From Flavobacteriaceae bacterium (GTDB taxonomy: Bacteria > Bacteroidota > Bacteroidia > Flavobacteriales > Flavobacteriaceae): a DNA stretch of 64,000 bases. The first letter of the stretch is position 1; every line of letters starts with the position of its first letter. The notes beneath the pieces were generated by a model. The model worked only from the letters and a program-made list of their open reading frames with translations, made no database searches and had not been told where the DNA came from. Both the position numbers and the translations under genes were made by a program. The stretch covers positions 558,001 to 622,000 of the forward strand of contig JADGEL010000002.1 in assembly GCA_016744415.1 (NCBI GenBank). The letters run 5' to 3'. Shown piece by piece: positions 10,247 to 19,479 of this stretch.

Positions 10247-10537
10247 TTATGGTTCTATATCAATACTTGGATTTGGTTCTGTTCGAGAACTTTTAGAAAG
10301 CCCATCATCTTTTGTGTTTTGAAAAAACTGCACTTTCAAAGGACCTGTTATTTTATAAGTTTTACTATTTTCTCCACCAGGTAATTTACTGTCTTCGGTT
10401 AAGTCAATTTTATTGACATCTCCTACTTGAGAGTAAGACACTTTAACTCCTTTAGCTACTTTAAATTTTAGGGTGTAATCTTTTGTAAGTCCGTTATACT
10501 TACATGATAAGTCATAAGATTCTAACATGTTTGCCAT
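10247..10537 (-). CDS. Hypothetical protein between response regulator and kinase genes
   Basis: A 96-residue protein I do not recognise. It is soluble, without signal peptide or membrane segment, rich in Lys, Ser and Asp, with alternating hydrophobic stretches (YTLKFKVAKGVKVSY, YKITGPLKVQFFQ) that suggest a small beta-sandwich. It sits 11 bp after the response regulator and 19 bp before the histidine kinase, all in the same direction, so it is probably co-transcribed. It may be a modulator or output of the two-component pathway; this rests on position only. Confidence 0.65.
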   Translation of the reverse strand: MANMLESYDLSCKYNGLTKDYTLKFKVAKGVKVSYSQVGDVNKIDLTEDSKLPGGENSKTYKITGPLKVQFFQNTKDDGLSKSSRTEPNPSIDIEP

Positions 10538-10548
10538 AATATGTAATT

Positions 10549-11214
10549 TTAGATTAATTGATTTTTATGTGCATATAATGCCAAACCTACAACATTTTTT
10601 ACTTTTAATTTTTTAATAAGATTTTTACGATGAGTTTCTACAGTATTAACAGCAATATTAAGTGATACTGCTATTTCGTTAGAACTGTATTCATTTGAAA
10701 TTAATTTTAAAATTTCTTTTTCTCGATTGGTTAACGAGCCAAAAAATGCGCCTTCACTCAAATTATCTTCTCTACTACCACCATCAGAAAACAAGGACAA
10801 TATTCGGGTTTGAATATTCTCACTAAAATACTGTTCTCCTCTACTAACAGTTTTAATGGCTTCAACAATTTGTTCGCCTGCACATTTTTTGGCTAAAAAA
10901 CCTTTCGCACCAATTTTCAACACTTCTTTAACTAGTTTTATATCGTCATAGCTGGACAATACTACTACAAAAGGTCTAGATTCGCGATTCTTAAAATATT
11001 GCAACACCTTAATTCCATCAACTTTTGGCATATTAATATCCAATACTAAAACATCAGATGTATTTGTTTGATACCAATCGATAACTTCTTCTCCGTTTAA
11101 CGATTCACCAACAACTTCAATCTCTTTTTCTGTTTTAAGTACTGCTTTAATTCCATCAATTAATACTTTATGGTCATCTGCAATATGTACTTTTATCTTT
11201 TTCAATTTTCCCAT
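10549..11214 (-). CDS. NarL/FixJ-family response regulator
   Basis: A DNA-binding response regulator of 221 residues. The receiver domain has the acidic pair ADDH (about 12-15), the phospho-acceptor aspartate in VLVLDINMPKVDG (about 58), the T/S position VVLSSYDD and the lysine in GAKGFLAKK. The C-terminal LuxR-type HTH is LTNREKEILKLIS...NEIAVSLNIAVNTVETHRKNLIKKL in shortened form. I start at the ATG at 11214 (MGKLKKIKVHIADDH); the frame opens 11 codons earlier, but that extension does not belong to the domain. It is first gene of an operon with the 96-residue protein and the kinase. Three ACGG-N4-CCGT sites just upstream suggest autoregulation. Confidence 0.92.
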   Translation of the reverse strand: MGKLKKIKVHIADDHKVLIDGIKAVLKTEKEIEVVGESLNGEEVIDWYQTNTSDVLVLDINMPKVDGIKVLQYFKNRESRPFVVVLSSYDDIKLVKEVLKIGAKGFLAKKCAGEQIVEAIKTVSRGEQYFSENIQTRILSLFSDGGSREDNLSEGAFFGSLTNREKEILKLISNEYSSNEIAVSLNIAVNTVETHRKNLIKKLKVKNVVGLALYAHKNQLI

Positions 11215-11248
11215 AACAAATTTATTACAAATAAAAATATTGTACAAT

Positions 11249-11311
11249 AACGGTTTTCCGTGATTTTTATCTAACGGTTTTCCGTGATTTTTATCTAACG
11301 GTTTTCCGTTA
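11249..11311. promoter_or_regulatory. Three phased ACGGTTTTCCGT repeats upstream of the response regulator
   Basis: A 24-bp unit starting AACGGTTTTCCGT is repeated exactly at 11249-11272 and 11273-11296; a third copy of its first part starts at 11297 and ends as CCGTTA. Each copy contains the inverted repeat ACGG-N4-CCGT, and the centres are 24 bp apart, a little over two helical turns. The array lies 35-97 bp before the response regulator start, which fits binding sites for a dimeric LuxR-type regulator. The binding protein is inferred. Confidence 0.6.
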
Positions 11312-11324
11312 GTAAATTTACAAT

Positions 11325-11356
11325 AAAAAAACCACCTGCCTATGACAGATGGTTTC
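11325..11356 (-). terminator. Intrinsic terminator after the DUF4293 gene
   Basis: An imperfect hairpin with arms AAACCAcCTG and CAGaTGGTTT is followed, on the minus strand, by a run of T. It lies about 30 bp past the stop codon of the DUF4293 protein and before the response regulator operon. Confidence 0.7.
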
Positions 11357-11385
11357 TAAACACTAAATATACTAAGATATTCGTA

Positions 11386-11820
11386 TTACCTTATTCTATC
11401 AACAGATTTTACAAGGTCTTCATCTTTCTTAATCGCCTTGTTTGCCAACACAAGCAAAACAATTGTGATTAAAGGAAGTGTAGACCCAATACCTTTCTCA
11501 GAAATAAAAATTTCTCCAGATAAACTTTGCAAATGAATTACAAGCAATACCAATATAAAAAAATTGATCAAAATATTAAGACGTCCCAATACAAATTGAG
11601 TTTGTCTATTTTTAAATTTAAAAATAGTAATTAATGAAACCAATACAGAAAGTCCAAACAAAATTGGCAAACTCTTTATATACCAAGAATCTGTATTCAA
11701 CAAATTATACACATATATATTTACACCCTCTAAATTTTTCCATAAATTCAGAAAAACAGGAAGCACACTCATAACAAGCAATGCAATCGTTAAATATAAT
11801 GTTTGAATTCTTTGAATCAT
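11386..11820 (-). CDS. DUF4293 family membrane protein
   Basis: A 144-residue inner-membrane protein of unknown function found in many Bacteroidota. From the ATG at 11820 it reads MIQRIQTLYLTIALLVMSVL, the typical family start; the frame extends 8 codons further but the family does not. Four hydrophobic segments are visible (about residues 7-23, 46-65, 77-96 and 103-122). The gene is divergent from rho, which it neighbours in many flavobacteria. No enzymatic motif is seen. Confidence 0.75.
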   Translation of the reverse strand: MIQRIQTLYLTIALLVMSVLPVFLNLWKNLEGVNIYVYNLLNTDSWYIKSLPILFGLSVLVSLITIFKFKNRQTQFVLGRLNILINFFILVLLVIHLQSLSGEIFISEKGIGSTLPLITIVLLVLANKAIKKDEDLVKSVDRIR

Positions 11821-12009
11821 TAATAGCTCTATTGAGATGCGCAAATGTACTTTAATCTTTTAAGGATAAAAACTATAATATTCATTTTATTTTATATATT
11901 TGTCATCTCTTCTGATAGAGAATTGCAATACAGCAATTTAATTCATACAAATCATATTATTTATTGTTTTCTTATAACAGAATAATTTTATTAATCATAA
12001 TCCTACATA

Positions 12010-13680
12010 ATGTTTGAAATTTCAACACTCAAGAGTAAATCTCTTGCAGAACTACAAGAAATTGCGAAAAATATTGGAATCCCAAAATTTAGTCAATTAA
12101 AAAAATTAGATTTAGTATATCAAATACTAGATCATCAAGCTGCAAACCCTGTAGCACAAGCGCCAAAAAAGAGCGCAGAAAAACCAAAACGTAAAAGAAT
12201 TGCGAAACCTAAGAATGAAACTGAGGAAGTTGCAAAAGTTGAAGTTAAGGAAAAAGTTGAAGCTTCAGTAAAAACTGCAGCGCCAAAAAAAGTTGAGAAA
12301 AAACCTCAACCTAAAAGAGTTAAAAAAGCAACTCCAAATCAACCGCTTGCAAAAACAGAGACTGTAGCAAAAACTCAAAATACAGAAGCTACTAAAGGTA
12401 AGGTAGAAGCTTCTACTCAAGAAAATAAAGTGGTAAAAAACAAACCTCACCAAAAACAAGAAAGATCTAACAACAAACCTGATCATTCTAAAAATAAACC
12501 TGATCATTCTAAAAGCCAAAAACAAGGCTTTAAGAAAAATGGAAATCGCTATAGAGATCCTGATTATGAATTTGACGGAATTATAGAAAGTGAAGGAGTT
12601 TTAGAAACTATGCCTGACGGTTATGGGTTCTTGAGATCTTCTGATTATAACTACTTATCTTCTCCTGATGATATTTATGTTTCTCAATCTCAAATAAAAT
12701 TATTTGGATTAAAAACTGGTGACACTGTTAAAGGAAATGTTCGCCCTCCAAAAGAAGGTGAAAAATATTTTCCTCTTATTCGCGTATCAAAAATAAATGG
12801 ATTAAACCCGAATGTTGTTCGTGACAGAGTTGCCTTTGAGCATTTAAAGCCCTTGTTTCCAGATGAGAAATTAAATATTGAAACAAAGAATCATTCAACA
12901 AGAGTTATTGATTTATTTGCACCTATAGGTAAAGGGCAACGTGGTATGATTGTATCGCAACCTAAAACTGGTAAAACTATTTTATTAAAAGACATTGCCA
13001 ATGCCATTTCTCAAAATCACCCAGAAGTTTATCAAATTATTTTATTGATTGATGAGCGCCCTGAAGAGGTAACGGATATGCAACGTAACGTTAAAGGTGA
13101 AGTTGTAGCTTCGACTTTTGATGAGCCTGCTGATAAACATGTACGTGTTGCAAACATTGTTTTAGAAAAAGCAAAAAGACTAGTAGAGTGCGGACATGAT
13201 GTTGTTATCTTATTAGATTCTATTACACGTTTGGCGAGAGCATACAATACTGTAGCTCCTGCATCTGGTAAAATTTTATCGGGTGGTATTGATGCCAATG
13301 CATTACACAAACCAAAACGTTTCTTTGGTGCTGCTCGTAATATTGAAGGTGGTGGATCTTTATCAATTATTGCAACTGCTTTAACTGATACTGGCTCTAA
13401 AATGGATGAAGTTATCTTTGAAGAATTTAAAGGAACTGGTAATATGGAATTGCAATTGGATAGAAACATCTCTAACCGTAGAATTTATCCTGCCGTTGAT
13501 TTAGTGAAATCAAGTACACGAAGAGACGACTTGTTGTTAGATGAAAAAGCTATGCAACGCATGTGGGTATTACGCAAGTATCTTGCTGACATGAACCCTA
13601 TTGAAGCAATGGAATTCTTAAACGACCGCATGAAATCTACATTAAATAATGATGAGTTCTTATTATCGATGAATCGTTAA
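12010..13680 (+). CDS. rho: Transcription termination factor Rho, with Bacteroidota N-terminal insertion
   Basis: The RNA-dependent ATPase that ends transcription of untranslated RNA. The 556-residue protein has a Rho_N helical domain (residues 1-37), a basic low-complexity insertion rich in Lys, Pro, Thr and Gln (about 45-185), the RNA-binding cold-shock-like domain ([15 protein letters not shown], about 197-265), then the hexameric ATPase: Walker A in [14 protein letters not shown], Walker B in [16 protein letters not shown], and [16 protein letters not shown]. The insertion, which contains KNKPDHS repeats, makes it about 140 residues longer than E. coli Rho, as is usual in this phylum. A -7-like TATATTTG lies at 11895-11902, implying a leader of roughly 100 nt. 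Confidence 0.97.
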   Translation: MFEISTLKSKSLAELQEIAKNIGIPKFSQLKKLDLVYQILDHQAANPVAQAPKKSAEKPKRKRIAKPKNETEEVAKVEVKEKVEASVKTAAPKKVEKKPQPKRVKKATPNQPLAKTETVAKTQNTEATKGKVEASTQENKVVKNKPHQKQERSNNKPDHSKNKPDHSKSQKQGFKKNGNRYRDPDYEFDGIIESEGVLETMPDGYGFLRSSDYNYLSSPDDIYVSQSQIKLFGLKTGDTVKGNVRPPKEGEKYFPLIRVSKINGLNPNVVRDRVAFEHLKPLFPDEKLNIETKNHSTRVIDLFAPIGKGQRGMIVSQPKTGKTILLKDIANAISQNHPEVYQIILLIDERPEEVTDMQRNVKGEVVASTFDEPADKHVRVANIVLEKAKRLVECGHDVVILLDSITRLARAYNTVAPASGKILSGGIDANALHKPKRFFGAARNIEGGGSLSIIATALTDTGSKMDEVIFEEFKGTGNMELQLDRNISNRRIYPAVDLVKSSTRRDDLLLDEKAMQRMWVLRKYLADMNPIEAMEFLNDRMKSTLNNDEFLLSMNR

Positions 13681-13700
13681 ATTAAAATAAATATATACTA

Positions 13701-13732
13701 AAAGAGGAGCTTATTTGCTCCTCTTTTTTTTT
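13701..13732 (+). terminator. Intrinsic terminator after rho
   Basis: A perfect hairpin with arms AAAGAGGAGC and GCTCCTCTTT and a short loop is followed by a run of nine or more T. It starts about 20 bp past the rho stop codon. Confidence 0.88.
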
Positions 13733-13782
13733 CAATAATACTCAATTTTAACACCATAATTGTTACAAAAAAAACAATGCAT

Positions 13783-13819
13783 AAAAAAAGAGAATGGTTT
13801 CCCATTCTCTTTTTTTTTA
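13783..13819. terminator. Bidirectional terminator between rho and ppiD
   Basis: A stem formed by AAAAAAAGAGAATGG and its complement around a three-base loop, with A and T runs on both sides, so it can end transcripts from either direction. Its main use is probably the ppiD operon arriving on the minus strand. Confidence 0.8.
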
Positions 13820-13839
13820 AATCTTAAAGTAAATTACTA

Positions 13840-15948
13840 TTAATAAATACTCGCTCTATAATCTTTAATCTCAGAAGATTCTTTTAAAGCTGTATAAAGT
13901 TGTGATGATCTACTTTTATATTTAGTAGCAATCCTATTACGGAAAACATCATAATTATCTAATTCTGTTGGCAACTCCTTAGAAGTGACTTTAATAGCAA
14001 AAACTCCTTTTACACCTTCTAAACCAATAATAACTTTCCCTTCTGTAGCTGTTGACATAGCCCCTACAATTGCAGGCTCATTACCAACTCCAGAAATAGT
14101 AGGACTCGCTAAATTCACTTTTGTTGCAGTTTTTACACTTACTGAATTCGCATTAGCTATATCTTCTAAAGTAGTTCCTTTCATTTTTTTATTTAAAATT
14201 TCAGCTTTCTTTTTTCTGATTAAAATTGGTTTAATTTTAGATGCAACATCATCAATTGTTGCTATACCTTCTACAGTTTTAGAAGATAATACTACAACAA
14301 CAAAACCATTATCAACATCAAATCTATTTACATCATTTACTTCAACATCTTCTTGAAAAGCCCAACGCACAATATTTCTATTATTTCCTTGTAAGCCTGG
14401 AACATTTTCTGCCAATGCCTTTACACCATTTGCAGGTAATGGGATAAAATTATTTTCTTGAGACAATGCGTTAAAATCTGCTCCACTAGTTAATTTAGAT
14501 GCAAAAATTTCAGCATCTTGGTAATACTTAGCTTCTGTTTGTTCAGAGGCTTCAATCTTTCTAGAAACTGTTGCTAACTTTACTGTTTTTTGAATATTTT
14601 TTTGATCTGTAATTTTTACAATGTGGAATCCAAATGCTGTTTTAACAACATCCATATCACCTTTCTTATTTAAGAATGTATAGTCACCAAATTCTGGAAC
14701 CATAGCATTACGTGTATACCAATCTAATTTCCCTCCTTTTTCTGAGTTCGATTTATCTACTGAAAATTCTTTAGCAATTGCATCAAATTTAGATCCATTG
14801 CTTTTTAATATGGTTAATAAGCTATCTGCTGTTTTTTTAGCTTCAGCTTCAGTTTGTTTTGTATCAGGCCCTGCCGATTGAGATCCTAAATAAGAAATTA
14901 AAATATGGCTTGCAGATACTGAATCTGGTAATTGCTTTACTGCTTCTACCTTAGAAATTTTATAATAATCTGCATCTTCGTAAGTCCCAACAACATCACC
15001 AACATTTGCATTCATTATAACGTCAGCTTGTTCTTTTGGCAATTGATTTTTATATAAAAAATTTGTATTAATTCCTGTATCTGAATTAACCTCATCAATA
15101 AAATCTGCATTATTTTCAGCTGATTTAAATTCTTCAATATATCCGTTCAATTCTTCTTTTAAATCATCTTTATCTTTTTGAGAAGCAGCAACAGTAAACT
15201 TTACATACTTTAAATCTCTAGACTCATCTACTTCAAATTCTCTTTTGTGGTCATTAATATAGTTTTGATAATCTTTGTTAGAGATTTTAATTAAACTATC
15301 TGCAACTGATGCATATGGCAAATACACAAATTGAGAAGTTATACTTGTATTATTAAATAAATAATCTCTTTTACCTTCTTCTAAGGAAGCTCCTAATCCT
15401 GCGTTAACCAAACTTGAATATGAGCTTTGAACAACTCCTTGTCTAACTCTACTTTCATAACTTAACCAACTATCCCAGCGTGTTTTTTCATCAGAACCTT
15501 TCTGAGCTCCAATAGCATCTTCACGCATATTAGCTATATATTCTTTTACTTTCTCTTCATCAAAAAGACCTATTTCATTTTTAAATGAAGCATCATTTTG
15601 AAAATTTGGATTAGAAACAAGGCTCTCCCAAACATCATTTTCTCCTACTACAATTCCTGCCAATTCTAACTGCTCTTTAAAAACACGTTCTCTAATAAAC
15701 CCATCCCAAACAGCATTTAAAGTTTGTATATCTGAAATGCTACCATTTGACCTCGACTTATAAACTTCTAGTACTTGACTAAACTCTTCTCTACTAATTT
15801 CTTCTCCATTAATTTCTCCTACTACATCTACTCTAGAAGGCCCTCCATTTTTGTTAATTGCATCTCCAATAACAAAAGCAAAAAGTGCCATTCCTATAAT
15901 TAATATTAGTATAAATGTTCTTTCTCTAATTTTTGATAAAATCGCCAT
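13840..15948 (-). CDS. ppiD: PpiD/SurA-type peptidyl-prolyl isomerase, membrane anchored
   Basis: A periplasmic folding factor of 702 residues anchored by one N-terminal helix (TFILILIIGMALFAFVIGD, about residues 11-29). A SurA_N-like domain follows (GEISREEFSQVLEVYKS). The parvulin rotamase domain is near residues 340-450: VSASHILISYLGS, FDAIAKEFSVDKSNSEKGG, VPEFGDYTF and AFGFHIVKITDQ. I start at 15948 (MAILSKIRERTFILIL), the conserved start, rather than 12 codons upstream. It is last in the coaX-to-ppiD operon, and a strong bidirectional terminator follows. Confidence 0.9.
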   Translation of the reverse strand: MAILSKIRERTFILILIIGMALFAFVIGDAINKNGGPSRVDVVGEINGEEISREEFSQVLEVYKSRSNGSISDIQTLNAVWDGFIRERVFKEQLELAGIVVGENDVWESLVSNPNFQNDASFKNEIGLFDEEKVKEYIANMREDAIGAQKGSDEKTRWDSWLSYESRVRQGVVQSSYSSLVNAGLGASLEEGKRDYLFNNTSITSQFVYLPYASVADSLIKISNKDYQNYINDHKREFEVDESRDLKYVKFTVAASQKDKDDLKEELNGYIEEFKSAENNADFIDEVNSDTGINTNFLYKNQLPKEQADVIMNANVGDVVGTYEDADYYKISKVEAVKQLPDSVSASHILISYLGSQSAGPDTKQTEAEAKKTADSLLTILKSNGSKFDAIAKEFSVDKSNSEKGGKLDWYTRNAMVPEFGDYTFLNKKGDMDVVKTAFGFHIVKITDQKNIQKTVKLATVSRKIEASEQTEAKYYQDAEIFASKLTSGADFNALSQENNFIPLPANGVKALAENVPGLQGNNRNIVRWAFQEDVEVNDVNRFDVDNGFVVVVLSSKTVEGIATIDDVASKIKPILIRKKKAEILNKKMKGTTLEDIANANSVSVKTATKVNLASPTISGVGNEPAIVGAMSTATEGKVIIGLEGVKGVFAIKVTSKELPTELDNYDVFRNRIATKYKSRSSQLYTALKESSEIKDYRASIY

Positions 15949-16044
15949 TCTATATTCTTTTAATTTTAGTGTGCGAAAGTACAATTATCTATTGAAAAAT
16001 AAAAGGGAAAAACTTATAAAATAATAAGTATGAAGCACATGAAC

Positions 16045-17298
16045 CTAAACCTCTTTAGAGAGTACTTTTAAGTAAATTTCTTCAATTTTTGAAGTAGATG
16101 CTTTTAAAATCGTGAACTGGTAGTTTTCAATTTCTATGACTTTATCTTGCAAAGGAATGCTTTCTGAATATTCTACAATTAATCCTCCCAAAGTTTCATA
16201 ACCTTCATCCTTTGGCAAGTTAATATGGTAAGTATCGTTGATATAATCTATTTCTAAACGAGCAGAGAGCTCAAACTCGCGGTCATTAATTTTATTTTCT
16301 ATTAATACCATTGTGTCGTGTTCATCTTCAATTTCGCCAAACAATTCTTCAACAATATCTTCAACTGTCATGATACCCGATGTGCCTCCATATTCATCTA
16401 AAACAACCGCTACACTTTTTTTCTTTTTGGTCAAAACATTCAGCACCTCATTAATCATCATACTCTCAGGGATAAACTCAACTAGGAGTAATACTGAGCG
16501 TAAAGACTTTGGATTTTTAAACATATCAAATGCATGCACATAGCCAACAACATCATCTAATGAGTTTTTATAAACAATAATTTTTGAGTATCCTGTTTCT
16601 ACAAACTTATTTCTAACATTTAAAATTGATTCGCTAATATCAACAGCCAAAATTTCAATTCTAGGAATCATTACCTCCCTAGCCTTTACGTCATTAAATT
16701 CTAATGCATTCTGAAATATTTGTATTTCAGAATCTACATCTTTAGCCTCTGTTTTTTCTAACTGCTCTGTAATGTATCTTTCTAATTCTGCTTTACTAAA
16801 TTCTGTTTGTTCAGTGTCTGGTTTTGTATTTAAAAAAACACGTAAAATAAAATCTGAAATCGCTGTAATTCCTTCTGACAAAAAATGAAATAATACATAA
16901 AAAAAGTAAGCTGGTATTGCAAAAATTTTTAAGCTTTCATTGGCAAAAATTTTGAAGATGGTTTTTGGCAAAAACTCCGCAGTTACTAAAATAATAATAG
17001 TAGAAATGACTGTTTGAGTCAATAAAGTTAATAGTGGGTTAAAATCTAGGTACTGTACAATAAGCTCGCCCATAAAGAAACTGTAAATCACCAATGCAAT
17101 ATTATTACCCACAAGCATTGTAGTAATAAATTTTGATGATTTTAAGGTGAGCTTTGTTAAGACTTTAGCAGTAAACCCCTCCTTTTTTTTTTCAATTTCA
17201 ATATGCATCTTGTTTGCAGAAACAAATGCTATTTCCATTCCCGAAAAAAAGGCTGATGCCAAGATTGATACTATAATTATAACAATCTGTAATTCCAT
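16045..17298 (-). CDS. CNNM/CorC-type (hemolysin family) membrane protein
   Basis: A 417-residue protein of the DUF21 / CBS pair / CorC_HlyC family, linked to Mg2+ or Co2+ transport. Residues 1-150 form the DUF21 membrane domain (VSILASAFFSGMEIAFVSANK and two further helices). A CBS pair follows (MIPRIEILAVDI..., about 205-325), containing AVVLDEYGGTSGIMTVEDIVEELFG in part, the family hallmark. The CorC_HlyC domain fills the C-terminus (GYETLGGLIVEY). Its start abuts the stop codon of the upstream 66-residue protein. It could be mistaken for GldE, but its position beside lptC and ppiD fits the general CNNM member. Confidence 0.88.
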   Translation of the reverse strand: MELQIVIIIVSILASAFFSGMEIAFVSANKMHIEIEKKKEGFTAKVLTKLTLKSSKFITTMLVGNNIALVIYSFFMGELIVQYLDFNPLLTLLTQTVISTIIILVTAEFLPKTIFKIFANESLKIFAIPAYFFYVLFHFLSEGITAISDFILRVFLNTKPDTEQTEFSKAELERYITEQLEKTEAKDVDSEIQIFQNALEFNDVKAREVMIPRIEILAVDISESILNVRNKFVETGYSKIIVYKNSLDDVVGYVHAFDMFKNPKSLRSVLLLVEFIPESMMINEVLNVLTKKKKSVAVVLDEYGGTSGIMTVEDIVEELFGEIEDEHDTMVLIENKINDREFELSARLEIDYINDTYHINLPKDEGYETLGGLIVEYSESIPLQDKVIEIENYQFTILKASTSKIEEIYLKVLSKEV

Positions 17299-17499
17299 TT
17301 ATTTCTTTTTATTAAAATACTCTTCTCGTCGAATTCTAGTTTTTCTACGGAAGAAAAACATAAAAACAGCTAAGACCATAAAGATCAAATAAAAATACAA
17401 TCTATCCCCTTCAGATTTCCATGCGTTAAATGCCTCAACAGCAAATACAACTGCGATTATCAAATAACCTATTTCAAATATTTTTCCAATTTTATTCAT
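17299..17499 (-). CDS. Small two-helix membrane protein
   Basis: A 66-residue protein of unknown function with two hydrophobic segments (about 9-27 and 33-49) and a very basic C-terminus (RRKTRIRREEYFNKKK). It lies three bases from the lptC stop and abuts the CNNM gene, so it is translated within the operon. Small proteins of this kind recur between lptC and the CNNM gene in flavobacteria, which supports it being real. Confidence 0.7.
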   Translation of the reverse strand: MNKIGKIFEIGYLIIAVVFAVEAFNAWKSEGDRLYFYLIFMVLAVFMFFFRRKTRIRREEYFNKKK

Positions 17500-17501
17500 T
17501 A

Positions 17502-18056
17502 CTAATCATTTTCGTTTAAATAAATACTCCCTCTATTATTTTTGGCAATAAATGTTTCTAAGTTTTCACTGGCATCAAATCCAACACCGTGAATTGTATC
17601 GGTTAAAGTATATAAAGTAAATGCTTTTTCTGTATAAAAGTATTTTATTTTTTGATCCCAAAACAATTGTTCGGTAATCAATTTTTTATGTTCCAAATAA
17701 TTATTGATAATCACATGATCTCTAATTTCTGAAATATTGGACTTACTATATACAATTGCATAATTACCTGTTACAACAATTGAGTCATTGTTTTTATCAA
17801 GAGTTACAATTCTTACTCCTTCAGGAAACTCTGAATACGGATGATTTTCACGATTGCTAAAATTGTGCAGTAGAGGAGCTTGCAGTTTTGAGGTTACAAT
17901 GCCAGAATCTGTATAAATATTATTAATATTAGTAGCAATACCAATAGGTAAATTTTTATCTGCTAATAAATCTCTAATTTCTTGTGTACTATTGCCACAA
18001 GAAAAAAGCATTGCTGTCATAGAAATGACAGCAATGCTTTTTATTATAGTCTTCAT
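17502..18056 (-). CDS. lptC: LPS export periplasmic protein LptC, lipoprotein form
   Basis: Part of the bridge that moves lipopolysaccharide from the LptBFG ABC transporter towards LptA/LptD. From the ATG at 18056 it is 184 residues: a lipoprotein signal peptide (MKTIIKSIAVISMTAMLFSC, lipobox cysteine at 20) then an LptC-like beta-jellyroll (TNINNIYTDSGIVTSKLQA, EFPEGVRIV, VTGNYAIVYSK, HVIINN). A longer start at 18074 is possible but adds residues before the signal peptide. Oddly, an 18-bp perfect hairpin with flanking T runs overlaps codons of the signal peptide, see separate entry. The operon context is conserved in Flavobacteriia. Confidence 0.85.
   Translation of the reverse strand: MKTIIKSIAVISMTAMLFSCGNSTQEIRDLLADKNLPIGIATNINNIYTDSGIVTSKLQAPLLHNFSNRENHPYSEFPEGVRIVTLDKNNDSIVVTGNYAIVYSKSNISEIRDHVIINNYLEHKKLITEQLFWDQKIKYFYTEKAFTLYTLTDTIHGVGFDASENLETFIAKNNRGSIYLNEND
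18003..18042. repeat. Perfect 18-bp hairpin inside the lptC signal-peptide region
   Basis: The arm AAAAAGCATTGCTGTCAT (18003-18020) and its exact complement (18025-18042) are separated by only AGAA. On the minus strand the hairpin begins 13 nt past the lptC ATG and ends in a T run, so it has the shape of an intrinsic terminator lying within coding sequence, about 60-100 bp after the stop of the upstream TPR gene. Confidence 0.8.
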
Positions 18057-18103
18057 AAATTTAGTCAAAGTCATAGAACAAATGTACTAAATAAATTGTT
18101 TTA

Positions 18104-19465
18104 TTATCTTACCCTAACCTTAACAGTTTCACCAATCCAACATCCAACTTTAAAAGTATCTCCTTCTTTAACACCTTCATTAAAAATCATTGATTTTGTT
18201 GGAATATTAGCTTTGTAACTCTTAATGTATTTTTTAGCTCTCGATGCAATACTTGGATCAACTTTTACTGCTCTTTGTGCTTTGTTTAATGCAGCAACGT
18301 ACACCATACGTTTTGAAAACTCATCAGTACCACAAGTGTTTGCACTATTAGCATACATAGAGGCAATCAATAAATATGCTGCGCCATTACTTGGATTGTT
18401 CTTAATTGCATCATTGGCATATTTTCTTGCTGTACTTTTATGACCTTTCTTATTATAATCTTGTGCTATTGTAAGTAAATATTTTGATTTTCTTATTGGA
18501 TCAATTTCTAACTCAATTGCTTTTTTACGCATTTCTAAAGCTTCAGATGTTTTACCATTATCTTCTAAAATACCTGATAAGAAAATATATGCATTAGATG
18601 ACGGTTCTGCCACAGCATAGGCGTGAGCCAATTCTGCATATAAATGATCATCTGTACATTCTTTTCTAAACATTCTAGACACAGCTCTTTTTAACCATTT
18701 GGCATTGTCTTTATTCGCTTCAAAATCTCTTCTATATAAAGGTGCTAATCTTTCACAAGTTAATAGCTCTTCTATTTTAGCATCCAATCCTCCTTTAACA
18801 ATTCCAATGTTTTTTAAAGTAGCTTCAGCAATTCTTTTAGACTTAGCTTCTTTTGCACTTAAAGTTGCACCAGCTTCTTCTTTGGCAATTAACTTACTTA
18901 ACCTTAATTGATATTTTTCTGCTTTTTTATCTTGCGCATCATTGATATCATCATAAGTGTCTAATATTTTTTGCACATCAATTTCTTTATTTCTTTCTAA
19001 GACAACATCAAAATACATGTAGATGTTTTTTGCTGACATTGCCGTTGGATCTGCTTGATAAGCTTTGTGTAAAATTTGATAAACTTGCTCTTGTGTTACA
19101 TCATTCTTCGCTAAAAAAGAAGCAAAATCACTATACACTTTTCCATCACCCTTAGGAAAATATAATAATCGCTGATCTACAATTTTACTCATCAATCTTA
19201 TTCCATCTTCTTTTTGTCCTTTTTCAATCATATCATCTACAATCTTATACCCAAGTTTGTAGATATTAACCGTTAATTCTGGACAGTTTTCCATTAAATT
19301 ATTTAACCGTTGTTTAGCCTGATCAAAGTTTTTTCCTTGAATTTCACCTTTAAACAGGTTGTATTCAATAGTACAATCTTGCTGACTCATTTCTGCCTGA
19401 GCATTTACATTAGTACTTCCAATTAATAGAAATAATCCTACAACAATGTGTGTAACTTTCTTCAT
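18104..19465 (-). CDS. Secreted TPR protein of the coaX-lptC operon
   Basis: A 453-residue exported protein with a signal peptide (MKKVTHIVVGLFLLIGSTNVNAQ, cleaved near 22) and helical TPR-like repeats over most of its length, for example YAELAHAYAVAEPSSNAYIFLSG, AARKYANDAIKNNP-type stretches and SKYLLTIAQDYNKKGH. The C-terminus has a small beta-rich tail (FNEGVKEGDTFKVGCWIG). It probably works in the periplasm; its place between an outer membrane barrel gene and lptC hints at envelope assembly. No catalytic motif is visible. The conserved neighbourhood supports the call, but the exact role is unknown. Confidence 0.8.
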   Translation of the reverse strand: MKKVTHIVVGLFLLIGSTNVNAQAEMSQQDCTIEYNLFKGEIQGKNFDQAKQRLNNLMENCPELTVNIYKLGYKIVDDMIEKGQKEDGIRLMSKIVDQRLLYFPKGDGKVYSDFASFLAKNDVTQEQVYQILHKAYQADPTAMSAKNIYMYFDVVLERNKEIDVQKILDTYDDINDAQDKKAEKYQLRLSKLIAKEEAGATLSAKEAKSKRIAEATLKNIGIVKGGLDAKIEELLTCERLAPLYRRDFEANKDNAKWLKRAVSRMFRKECTDDHLYAELAHAYAVAEPSSNAYIFLSGILEDNGKTSEALEMRKKAIELEIDPIRKSKYLLTIAQDYNKKGHKSTARKYANDAIKNNPSNGAAYLLIASMYANSANTCGTDEFSKRMVYVAALNKAQRAVKVDPSIASRAKKYIKSYKANIPTKSMIFNEGVKEGDTFKVGCWIGETVKVRVR

Positions 19466-19479
19466 TTTATTTATTTTAA

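Noticed and set aside
11249-11311. Repeats upstream of the response regulator considered as a CRISPR remnant
   Set aside because: The unit is 24 bp with no unique spacer, and there are no cas genes; it looks like phased operator sites.
12265-12525. Open frame on the minus strand inside rho, rich in Phe, Arg and Leu
   Set aside because: It is the antisense shadow of the Lys-rich low-complexity insertion of Rho.
16045-17298. Assignment as gliding-motility protein GldE
   Set aside because: The family is the same, but the neighbours are envelope genes (lptC, ppiD) and no gld gene is nearby.
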